From: Bacteroidales bacterium
GTDB taxonomy: Bacteria > Bacteroidota > Bacteroidia > Bacteroidales > WCHB1-69
DNA: 9,146 nucleotides
NCBI GenBank assembly: GCA_016290715.1
Contig: JAEEUY010000124.1
Span: forward strand, 1 to 9,146
Direction of reading: 5' to 3'
The notes below the pieces were generated by a model, which was not told where the DNA came from, ran no database searches, and saw only the letters and a list, made by a program, of their open reading frames with translations. A program made the position numbers and the translations under genes. Shown one piece after another: positions 1 to 6,356 of this stretch. Position 1 is the first letter of the stretch. Each line of letters opens with the position of its first letter.

Positions 1-1
1 A

Positions 2-598
2 GGCGATTTGCGCAACCGCTGCTTTCAATTGGAAGTAAGTTGGATAGGTAGCAGAGCTCCAAAATCACACAGAGATAAAGTAGAAGAATTAGAATTGAAC
101 ACCATGGTCAACAGTGGTAACTATAATTATGGTGAAAACCTAATGAAATCCGGTTCCTTAGGGAGCACCTATGCCAGTACAGTCAGTGGGTTGATGGCAA
201 TTGTGGACGGATGCAAAACCATTGCCGACGAGGTAGGCACCTCCAAAATTGGAAACCCATATAATGGTGAAGACCCTAACTATATCGAATCCCCATATAG
301 TCAGAAATCCATCGAAGACTTTTACAACAATGTTGTCAGCATTGAAAACGCATACCTTGGTGGGATTGATGGAGAACAATCCCCCACTCTGTCGCTGCAT
401 GCCTACATCGGCTCTTTAGATAAAAATCTTGACAATAGAGTAATAAATGCCATTGCTAATGCCAAGAACAAAATACAGGCAATGCCTGCACCATTTGTTT
501 CAAACTACACCAATCCAGCCAATGCTGAAGCCATTACTGCTTGCCAGACATTGGATGAAGTTCTATCAGAAGTCAACAATCTTTTAAGCAGACAATAA
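2..598 (+). CDS. Imelysin-family (peptidase M75-like) protein, 3' part only
   Basis: The reading frame is open from the first complete codon, so the start and N-terminal part lie upstream of the window; the TTG at 8 is an internal leucine. About 198 residues of the C-terminal region are present. Visible family features are a tract around LEVSWIGSRAP (nt 26-58), the CKTIADEVG segment (212-238), and the stretch beginning SPYSQKSIEDFYNN at 290 and running into SIENAYLGG, which is typical of imelysins. The family's GxHxxE motif would be N-terminal and cannot be checked here. Imelysins are periplasmic or surface proteins linked to iron/haem uptake; peptidase activity is doubtful for many members. 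The next gene starts 26 nt after the stop and is a DUF1111 di-haem protein, a recurrent operon partner of imelysins (COG3487/COG3488/COG3489 clusters), which supports the call. Ends with TAA at 596-598. Confidence 0.85.
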   Translation, partial: GDLRNRCFQLEVSWIGSRAPKSHRDKVEELELNTMVNSGNYNYGENLMKSGSLGSTYASTVSGLMAIVDGCKTIADEVGTSKIGNPYNGEDPNYIESPYSQKSIEDFYNNVVSIENAYLGGIDGEQSPTLSLHAYIGSLDKNLDNRVINAIANAKNKIQAMPAPFVSNYTNPANAEAITACQTLDEVLSEVNNLLSRQ

Positions 599-624
599 TC
601 ATTCATTATAAAAAAACAACCAAG

Positions 625-2205
625 ATGAAAACATCAACCTTTACCAGCAAACTATCGGTAATCATAATTCTTGCGGCACTGCTATGCTGTTCATGTCACA
701 AACCTGAAGAAGAATATACGAAACCGCTATCATGGATAGAAGAAGAGACTTATGCTGGCGGCCTATTAGGCACTACCTTCAACGCATCTTCTTCCGCCTA
801 CGAAGATCCTGCACCAGCAGTTACTGATATTTCGGCATTCAAGTATGGTGAATACTTGTTTGAACGCGACTTCACACAGAATACTCCTCCATTCAACGGA
901 TTAGGACCTTTGTACATCCGCAGTTCCTGTATTGCCTGTCACCCAGGCTACGGACATGGCAAGCGTATGGACCGCTATGCCGCCGGCGACTGGGGCAACG
1001 GCTACCTGCTTGTAGTAACTGACCAAAACGACACCTACATCTCCTCTCTGACAGGAATGCCGCAAACCAAAGCGGTAGAACCTTTCAAAGCGCCCATTGA
1101 CGAATCGCAAATCCAAATTAGCTGGCTGCCATACACCGATGAATGGGGCAACACTTTCCCTGATGGGGAGACTTACAGCCTTATCTATCCTGAGGTGTAC
1201 ATTCCTGCTTCCGCTTATTATGTGCCATTAGAAGTAAACGGGACCACCATTCCATACGGAAGCGAAATCGTCAGATTAGAATCCACCATCGGCATATATG
1301 GGACGGGATTGTTGGATGCCATTCCCGATGACTCACTTAAGGCACAATATCAAAAAGAATACGATGCAGGGGCGCATCTAAATCCCGCGATGTGGGCTGG
1401 TAATGACTGGGCACCTACCGGTTTGTACGGGAATACCACTCATCCCAAACGCTTCACCTACGCCTGCACCCGTGGTCCCCTGCAAGATGGACCGGGAGCC
1501 AACGCCATCTGGAATATTACAAACGTTACACGTAAAGACCGCCGCTATCACTACATGACCAATACCTACGCACGCGTAGCCTCCCAAGACCCAAGTGTAC
1601 AAGCAGAATTCTATAATTATTTCCCTGAATACAATGTCAGTGGAAACGTTGAGACTGACATCTATAATTATCTAACCAGCAGAGAACTGCCAGCAGAAAT
1701 GAGTGATGACGACTATGTAAACCTGATGGTATGGCATCGTGGGTTGGCTGTTCCTGCTGCACGTAATCTGAATGACCCCACAGTACAACGCGGTCGTGAA
1801 CTGTTCCGTGAAATCGGGTGTGCCACTTGCCATCGCCCAAGTTGGACGACCGGAAACGACCGCTTTACTGACCCCAACCACTTCTTCACTACTGCAGATC
1901 AGCGGCTTCCACGCTATCCTAACCAAAAGATATGGCCGTATTCTGACATGATTCAACACAAACTATATATGAAGAATGACATTCGTACCGGCTGGTGCCG
2001 TACCACTCCATTATGGGGAAGAGGACTATCGGCAATATGTACCGGCGCTTCCGACCGTATGCATGACTGTCGCGCCCGCAATGTTATTGAAGCCATTATG
2101 TGGCATGGAAGCGCACAGAGTGATGCCCGATGGACTATTGAAAGGTTCCGCAACCTCAACAAGGCAGACCGTGATGCCATCGTGCAATTCATCAATTCCA
2201 TCTAA
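625..2205 (+). CDS. Di-haem DUF1111 / COG3488 'thiol oxidoreductase' lipoprotein
   Basis: This 526-residue protein has a hydrophobic leader (residues 10-20) ending in a cysteine-rich lipobox, CCSC, with Cys24 the likely acylated residue; it is therefore probably membrane-anchored outside the cytoplasm. Two c-type haem-binding motifs are present: C102-x-x-C105-H106 within a GLGPLYIRSSCIACH tract, and C399-x-x-C402-H403. The C-terminal half carries DUF1111 hallmarks: IWPYSDMIQHKL (436-447), RTTPLWGRGLS (459-469), the RARNVIEAIMWHG tract (483-495), and a closing FRNLNKADRDAIVQFI (508-523). The family is distantly related to di-haem cytochrome c peroxidases; its redox partner is not established. 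The ATG at 625 follows an A-rich stretch (AAAAAACAACCAAG), the normal Bacteroidota start context. It sits between an imelysin gene and a haem-attachment synthase, suggesting a periplasmic iron or haem redox step. Oddities are extra cysteines C458, C472 and C482, the last where relatives I recall usually have glycine (HDGRA). Confidence 0.9.
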   Translation: MKTSTFTSKLSVIIILAALLCCSCHKPEEEYTKPLSWIEEETYAGGLLGTTFNASSSAYEDPAPAVTDISAFKYGEYLFERDFTQNTPPFNGLGPLYIRSSCIACHPGYGHGKRMDRYAAGDWGNGYLLVVTDQNDTYISSLTGMPQTKAVEPFKAPIDESQIQISWLPYTDEWGNTFPDGETYSLIYPEVYIPASAYYVPLEVNGTTIPYGSEIVRLESTIGIYGTGLLDAIPDDSLKAQYQKEYDAGAHLNPAMWAGNDWAPTGLYGNTTHPKRFTYACTRGPLQDGPGANAIWNITNVTRKDRRYHYMTNTYARVASQDPSVQAEFYNYFPEYNVSGNVETDIYNYLTSRELPAEMSDDDYVNLMVWHRGLAVPAARNLNDPTVQRGRELFREIGCATCHRPSWTTGNDRFTDPNHFFTTADQRLPRYPNQKIWPYSDMIQHKLYMKNDIRTGWCRTTPLWGRGLSAICTGASDRMHDCRARNVIEAIMWHGSAQSDARWTIERFRNLNKADRDAIVQFINSI

Positions 2206-2289
2206 TTTCAAATATGACATATAAGCTGTTTTTATTTTACGTTTACTTATAGACACAAAATTTTTTGCCTCTACATTCGTTTAAAAAAA

Positions 2290-4524
2290 ATGCACATTAT
2301 GAACAGAATCCGCCCCGTACTAACTGTCCTGATGACCATCCTGATTATCATGATGGCTGCAGGTACCATCGTGGAGAAATACCATGGCTCCGAATACGCC
2401 CTAAACCACGTCTATGGATCGTGGTGGTTTGTCTCCCTATGGGGTTTGGCTGCTGTTGGATTGATTGCCCTACTTCTAATGAAGAAGTCGTGGCAGCGCC
2501 CTGAAGTCTGCCTCGTGTATCTGTCAACTCTGGTCATTTCACTTGGCGCACTACTTACAATGCTTACGGGACAACATGGTGAAATGACCTTGCACCCAAA
2601 CGAGGCCAATGGACATTTCCAAATTGAAAAGAAAGGGAATAACACCGACATAACACTGCCCTTCACCCTCACGCTCGACCGCTTTGAGGTGGTACGCTAC
2701 CCCGGGTCGCAATCTCCTATGGACTTTGTCAGTCACCTCCACATCAACGACGGAGGAAACTGCACCGAAGACACACTTTCCATGAACAACATCCTGAAAC
2801 ACAGAAACTACCGTTTCTATCAGAGCGATTACGACGAAAATGGCAATTCCGTACTTGCCGTCGCCCACGACCCGTGGGGTATTGGGGTAACCTATGCGGG
2901 CTATATCCTGCTGCTGGTCTCCTTGGTAGCAATGTTTGTCGTGCCCACAGGGAGGTTCCGACAGCTGCTGAAAAAAACTTCTGCCAAAGCGGCCGTCATT
3001 CTCGTCTTACTGATGGCAGGCTGCTGTCTGCCCACGATTTCAGCCAATACACCCCGCACCCTTCCCAAAGAGAGTGCCGACAAGATGGGACAGCTATATG
3101 TGCAATACAAAGGGCGCATCTGCCCGCTGCAAACATTAGCAAAAAATTTTACGACCAAACTATATGGGAAGGCCTGTTACCATGGTCTCTCATCCGAACA
3201 GGTCTTCAGCGGCTGGCTGTTCTATTTTGATGATTGGAAAAACGAACCGATGTTCAAGATCAAGGACGGCTATGCGCGGGAGGTGCTCGGCATCAACGGA
3301 AAGTACGCCCGCTTTACCGATTTCAGCGGATTTTATGGAGAAAACAAATTGGATGAAGCCGTTACAGTGCTACCTATGGGAGATCCAAAGCAGAAAAGCT
3401 GCCGTATCGCCAACGAAAAATACAACCTCGTCCAAATGCTCCTCAGTGGAGAATTACTGAAAATATTTCCCCATGCCGACAGCTGCAAGGAGGTAACATG
3501 GTACGCACAATGCGACGAACTTCCATTGGACATTTCCGACAAGGAGTACCTTTTCATCCGCAAACAGCTGAGCCTCTGCAACGAATATGTGGTGGCCAAC
3601 GATTTCAAAAGTTTGGACGAAGTGTTCGAAAAAACCAAAATCTATCAGGAGAAATACTCGTTGGGGCAGACGCAACCGCAGACACAATATCGTGCCGAAC
3701 GGTTCTACAACCGGCTCACCACAGGGCGTTGGCTGGCTTTCGTCAACATCCTGCTTGGACTAGTCTTTTTCACAATTACACTCATCAGTATCGGGAAAGG
3801 ACAGAAGCCTCACAAGTTCCTCCACTGGTTTGCTATCGTTTGGATGGCACTCCTCGGGGCTTTTCTGTTACTGCTGTTTATCCTGCGGTGGATTGCGGGG
3901 GGACACGTGCCAATGGCTGGCAGCTTTGACTCGATGAATCTCCTTGCATTAAGTATCTGTATCATCACACTCATCCTATCCAAAAGGTACGAGATGGCGC
4001 TACCAGCCGGACTGATGATGAACGGCTTCGTACTGCTGGTGCAGATGATGGGCGGTTCAAACCCACCAGTAACCCACCTGATGCCGGTACTCGCTTCTCC
4101 CCTATTGAGTCTGCACGTTACCGTCATCATGATAGCTTACGCTCTATTGTTTTTCACCATGCTGAACGGCATCACGGCACTCTTTGTCCATCTCTCTAAG
4201 TCCTGCCGTACCGACTACACAGGACGGCTTCGCGACATCAGCCTACTGCTGCTCTACCCTGCCGTGGCATTACTTACCATCGGCATCTTCATTGGTGCGG
4301 TGTGGGCCAACATATCATGGGGCACCTATTGGTCGTGGGATCCAAAGGAAGTATGGGCGCTCATCACACTATTGGTCTATCTCATCCCTCTCCATTCAGC
4401 CTTTTTCACAGATGAAAACCGCCCAATGCGCTTCCATTTGTACTCCATTTTCTCCTTCCTCTCCGTCCTTATGACCTATTTTGGAGTGAACTTTCTGTTA
4501 GGGGGGATGCATAGTTATATGTAA
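2290..4524 (+). CDS. ccsA: CcsBA-type cytochrome c synthase (fused ResB-CcsA, system II)
   Basis: This 744-residue inner-membrane protein would export haem and attach it covalently to CxxCH motifs in the periplasm. The ResB-like half has hydrophobic segments near residues 8-26, 44-64, 73-93 and 196-218. After another hydrophobic stretch (233-250) comes a soluble region of about 225 residues (252-478), as in Bacteroidota fusions I recall. The CcsA half has segments near 481-500, 512-533, 547-564, 570-587, 606-634, 650-673, 686-703 and 715-738. It holds the haem-handling WWD motif, WGTYWSWDPKEVW (677-689), with candidate haem-ligand histidines H609 (in LSLHV), H702 (in LIPLH) and H741 (in GGMHSY). 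An equivalent of the ResB-half membrane histidine is not obvious. Two starts are possible: ATG 2290 directly after a run of A, or ATG 2299 (MNRIRPV), which has more usual spacing to the A-run. It lies 84 nt after the DUF1111 gene, a likely substrate. Confidence 0.92.
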   Translation: MHIMNRIRPVLTVLMTILIIMMAAGTIVEKYHGSEYALNHVYGSWWFVSLWGLAAVGLIALLLMKKSWQRPEVCLVYLSTLVISLGALLTMLTGQHGEMTLHPNEANGHFQIEKKGNNTDITLPFTLTLDRFEVVRYPGSQSPMDFVSHLHINDGGNCTEDTLSMNNILKHRNYRFYQSDYDENGNSVLAVAHDPWGIGVTYAGYILLLVSLVAMFVVPTGRFRQLLKKTSAKAAVILVLLMAGCCLPTISANTPRTLPKESADKMGQLYVQYKGRICPLQTLAKNFTTKLYGKACYHGLSSEQVFSGWLFYFDDWKNEPMFKIKDGYAREVLGINGKYARFTDFSGFYGENKLDEAVTVLPMGDPKQKSCRIANEKYNLVQMLLSGELLKIFPHADSCKEVTWYAQCDELPLDISDKEYLFIRKQLSLCNEYVVANDFKSLDEVFEKTKIYQEKYSLGQTQPQTQYRAERFYNRLTTGRWLAFVNILLGLVFFTITLISIGKGQKPHKFLHWFAIVWMALLGAFLLLLFILRWIAGGHVPMAGSFDSMNLLALSICIITLILSKRYEMALPAGLMMNGFVLLVQMMGGSNPPVTHLMPVLASPLLSLHVTVIMIAYALLFFTMLNGITALFVHLSKSCRTDYTGRLRDISLLLLYPAVALLTIGIFIGAVWANISWGTYWSWDPKEVWALITLLVYLIPLHSAFFTDENRPMRFHLYSIFSFLSVLMTYFGVNFLLGGMHSYM

Positions 4525-4534
4525 AATATTTATG

Positions 4535-4542
4535 TATTTTTG
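4535..4542 (+). promoter_or_regulatory. Possible Bacteroides-type -7 element upstream of the DUF4491 gene
   Basis: TATTTTTG matches the Bacteroides -7 consensus TAnnTTTG at every fixed position and lies 80 nt upstream of the TTG start at 4622. No TTTG-like -33 box is present at the expected 19-21 bp spacing upstream, where the sequence is the end of ccsA. In such AT-rich DNA the match may be chance. If real, it would give the DUF4491/beta-barrel pair its own transcript. Confidence 0.2.
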
Positions 4543-4621
4543 CAATATTGTTATTGTCTGGCACAATTCATTCAATAACACCCATAAAAAATAAGTCAAA
4601 AAATACCATAAATATATTCTG

Positions 4622-4906
4622 TTGAATTTTTCAGGACTATTCATCGGCATTGCTACTTTTGTCTGTATCGGACTGTTCCACCCCATTGTAATTTGGGCGG
4701 AATACCATTTCAGCAAAAAATGTTGGTGGATATTTTTTCTGTTAGGGAGTACAGCAGCCATTCTCTCCCTACTCATTCCCAACATAGTAGGCTCTACCAT
4801 GGTAGGTGTATTTGCTTTCTCCTGCTTCTGGTCCATTCTTGAACTATTCCAACAAGAAAAAAGAGTTGCCAAAGGATGGTTTCCCAAAAATCCCAAAAGA
4901 AATTGA
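4622..4906 (+). CDS. DUF4491 family small membrane protein, probable TTG start
   Basis: This 94-residue protein has three hydrophobic segments (about 3-25, 35-52 and 57-73) and a charged cytosol-like tail ending KGWFPKNPKRN. The N-terminal MNFSGLFIG, the GLFHPIVIWAEYHF tract (17-30), the FSCFWSILELFQQE tract (66-79) and the GWFPKNPK tail are what I recall of DUF4491, a Bacteroidota family of unknown function. The start is inferred: the family N-terminus M-N-F aligns with a TTG at 4622, an in-frame stop lies at 4592-4594, and no ATG or GTG occurs between them (a CTG at 4619 is the only other near-cognate start of note). The upstream region is A-rich. The first internal ATG (4799) would remove the first two membrane segments. 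The next gene begins 2 nt after this stop, so the two are almost certainly co-translated. Confidence 0.85.
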   Translation: MNFSGLFIGIATFVCIGLFHPIVIWAEYHFSKKCWWIFFLLGSTAAILSLLIPNIVGSTMVGVFAFSCFWSILELFQQEKRVAKGWFPKNPKRN

Positions 4907-4908
4907 TT

Positions 4909-5520
4909 ATGAAAGAATCACTATCTATTTTATTTTGTCTCGTCCTATTATCAACACCCATTTCCACTCGTGCACAAGAAACATCTGAAAAAGCGAAAGT
5001 GTTGACGGGGTTCAGTGGGGGCATGATGCTGCACACCGGATACTTGAACGGAACCTTGCCAAAGATTGGCTATCGGGCGGAGGGAGCGCCGTTCGGCATC
5101 GGTGGTGCCATACGGCTGCATCTTGGGAAACACTGGATGGTAGGCAGCGAAGGATATGTATCCACATTACGACAACGGCACAACGGCAGCTACATACGCT
5201 GTGGGTGGGGAGGTGCGCTGGGAGCATTCTACTGGAACTTCAAACATGCAGCCCCCTACATCGGCTTGACCGTAGGTGGAGGCGGCAGCACCACCTTTCT
5301 CATGTTCAACGGCAACTCCCACGACTGGCACACAGAAAACAATGTTGTCTTCCACAAACAAGTTTTTTGCGCCATCACTCCTTTCATCGGCTGCGACTTC
5401 ATCGCCACCAAATTCTTACACATCACACTGAAAGCAGACTGGCTCTGTTCACTCGCTAATGGATCACTGTTATCCCCAACCGGTCCGAGATTCTACCTCG
5501 GACTACTATTCTACCACTAG
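4909..5520 (+). CDS. Small outer-membrane beta-barrel-like protein with signal peptide
   Basis: From ATG 4909 this is a 203-residue protein. Residues 1-22 form a classical signal peptide: K2, a hydrophobic core around SILFCLVLLS, and a TRA/Q cleavage site after Ala22. The mature part alternates polar and hydrophobic residues in short glycine- and aromatic-rich stretches (for example GIGGAIRLHLGKHWMVGSEG, 63-82, and APYIGLTVGGGG, 115-126). It ends GPRFYLGLLFYH, with an aromatic residue near the C-terminus as in beta-barrel insertion signals, so a compact 8-strand-like barrel is plausible. I do not recognise a named family. An upstream in-frame ATG at 4876 lies inside the DUF4491 gene and would place 11 polar residues (MVSQKSQKKLI) before the signal peptide; 4909, separated from the preceding TGA by two bases, is much better. 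The role is unknown; the tight coupling to DUF4491 suggests an envelope function. Confidence 0.78.
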   Translation: MKESLSILFCLVLLSTPISTRAQETSEKAKVLTGFSGGMMLHTGYLNGTLPKIGYRAEGAPFGIGGAIRLHLGKHWMVGSEGYVSTLRQRHNGSYIRCGWGGALGAFYWNFKHAAPYIGLTVGGGGSTTFLMFNGNSHDWHTENNVVFHKQVFCAITPFIGCDFIATKFLHITLKADWLCSLANGSLLSPTGPRFYLGLLFYH

Positions 5521-5562
5521 AACGAACCACCCTATATGTAATAGCCATTACTGACAGCAAAA

Positions 5563-5586
5563 TACAAATACAAATACAAATACAAA
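5563..5586. repeat. TACAAA x4 tandem hexamer repeat
   Basis: Four perfect head-to-tail copies of TACAAA are followed by an AACAA continuation. It lies 43 nt after the stop of the beta-barrel gene, outside any coding region, so changes in copy number would not shift a frame. Confidence 0.95.
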
Positions 5587-5783
5587 AACAATTCCGATTC
5601 AAAATTTACAAGAACTGAAACACCGAAAAGAAAAATTAGATTTACGAATCATTACCCAAGAGAAATACGATACCAATAAAAGTTAAAATGATGAAATACA
5701 TCTAATAATTAACTCTTGTCCCTTATTGAAAAAAATAATATAGAGTGCAAAAGGAAGTGATGCGATAGTAGGCTCAAGAAAGT

Positions 5784-5896
5784 AGCGTGTCTCCCACACG
5801 CTGGTTACCTGCGCAATTGCCCACCCCATATTACGCTCCACTTCGTTCCGCTTATATGAGGTTACTAAGAATGCGTGCCCCTGGCACGCGAAGAAC
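5784..5896 (+). repeat. Structured multi-hairpin repeat, copy A
   Basis: Three inverted repeats follow each other. P1 is AGCGTGT (5784-5790), loop CTCCC, ACACGCT (5796-5802). P2 is CCCCATAT (5824-5831) with ATATGAGG (5854-5861), one mismatch, enclosing a loop that contains CACTTCGTT. P3 is GCGTGCC (5873-5879), loop CCT, GGCACGC (5883-5889), perfect. A diverged copy in the same orientation lies about 460 bp to the right; both copies share the loop core CACTTCGTT, a GTTACT/ATTACT block, GCGTGCC and a final AGAAC. This resembles an intergenic palindromic (REP/BIME-like) repeat, but the family is not identified. Confidence 0.75.
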
Positions 5897-6019
5897 AAGC
5901 CGCTATCTATTACACTAGTGATCATTGTATTCCGCTGCGGATGCAGTGCCCCACACCGCCGCCAAAATAGGGCCTTGCTGAAAAAAACGTTAAAAAAAAT
6001 GATGGAATAAAGCGTTAAG

Positions 6020-6123
6020 AAGTTTACACTGTTTGAGCGCATTACAATACAGTAGGTCATCGCTGCAAGCCTGTTATTAAAAACGACTTTGGAGAAAAAG
6101 AACAGCGCGAGTTTTGTAAACTT
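6020..6123. repeat. Wide inverted repeat, AAGTTTACA / TGTAAACTT
   Basis: AAGTTTACA at 6020-6028 pairs perfectly with TGTAAACTT at 6115-6123. Inside it, GCGC (6037-6040) can pair with GCGC (6105-6108) across an internal loop of 8 and 6 nt. The right arm also contains its own short hairpin, AGTTT-TGT-AAACT (6110-6122), which would compete. The span is 104 bp and the enclosed sequence shows no gene. Confidence 0.55.
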
Positions 6124-6164
6124 TAGCTTTATGAAGTCATTTTTTAGTTTTTTTTCAGCACAGC

Positions 6165-6214
6165 CTTGACTTTTCTTTTGCTTCTTTTTTTTGTGTCAAG
6201 ACAAAGAAAAGAAG
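6165..6214. repeat. 14-bp hairpin whose loop is complementary to an upstream site
   Basis: The left arm 6181-6194 (CTTCTTTTTTTTGT) and right arm 6201-6214 (ACAAAGAAAAGAAG) form 14 consecutive pairs with a single T-G wobble (6189-6206). The six-base loop GTCAAG (6195-6200) is the exact reverse complement of CTTGAC at 6165-6170. A further 9-bp inverted match, CTTTTCTTT (6170-6178) with AAAGAAAAG (6203-6211), gives an alternative fold. The left arm is pyrimidine-rich and the right arm purine-rich. It is not a standard intrinsic terminator: the T-run is inside the stem, not after it. Confidence 0.8.
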
Positions 6215-6249
6215 ATGAAAAGATGAAAGCAGATAGCATCGCTTATGTC

Positions 6250-6351
6250 GCGTCTCTCCGAGCGCTTGGTATGAGCGTCGCATCCACTACTCCCTCTGCA
6301 CTTCGTTTGAGTGGGATTACTGAGAGTGCGTGCCTTCAGCACGCAAAAGAA
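6250..6351 (+). repeat. Structured multi-hairpin repeat, copy B
   Basis: Same order of elements as copy A, with different stem bases. P1 is GCG (6250-6252), a bulged T, CTC (6254-6256), loop TCC, GAGCGC (6260-6265). P2 is CCACT (6284-6288) with AGTGG (6310-6314) around a loop that again contains CACTTCGTT. P3 is TGCGTGC (6327-6333), loop CTTCA, GCACGCA (6339-6345), perfect. The copy ends 5 nt from the stop codon of the minus-strand gene, so P3 falls in the 3' untranslated part of that transcript. Confidence 0.75.
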
Positions 6352-6356
6352 CTAAA

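Larger units (their letters stand above)
5521..6356. other. Long convergent intergenic region filled with repeats and hairpins, no supported gene
   Basis: The flanking genes point towards each other, so 836 bp is far more than their 3' ends need. From left to right it holds a TACAAA tandem repeat, an unremarkable AT-rich stretch (5587-5780), structured repeat copy A, a segment with GC-rich short palindromes (5895-5970), a wide inverted repeat, T-rich runs (6140-6157), a 14-bp hairpin, and structured repeat copy B, which stops 5 nt before the stop codon of the right-hand gene. Open frames at 5683-6060 (-) and 6166-6402 (+) run through the palindromes and look incidental. Confidence 0.8.

Noticed and set aside
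2206..2289. Possible promoter (TACGTTTA, 2238-2245) ahead of the ccsA gene
   Set aside because: It misses one fixed base of the Bacteroides -7 consensus and has no TTTG box at the right distance; the gap is short enough for read-through from the preceding gene.
4549..4579. GTTATTG...CAATAAC inverted repeat after ccsA as a terminator
   Set aside because: Loop of 17 nt, weak AT-rich stem, a competing ATTGT/ACAAT hairpin inside it, and no T-run after it.
4876..4908. Upstream ATG at 4876 as the start of the beta-barrel gene
   Set aside because: It lies inside the DUF4491 gene and would add a polar extension before a clean signal peptide that starts at 4909.
5563..5586. TACAAA repeats as a CRISPR-like or origin-type iteron array
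   Set aside because: Head-to-tail hexamers without spacers, with no cas or replication gene nearby; a simple tandem repeat explains them.
5683..6060. Minus-strand open frame of 125 codons in the convergent intergenic region
   Set aside because: It runs through repeat copy A and its palindromes, has no recognisable domain, signal or operon partner, and its residues are explained by translating the repeat.
5786..6222. Plus-strand frame with only three internal stops (6008, 6053 and 6167), considered as a decayed gene
   Set aside because: No recognisable protein similarity, no plausible start, and the low stop count over part of it can come from GC-rich repeat sequence. A protein-level search of this frame would settle it.
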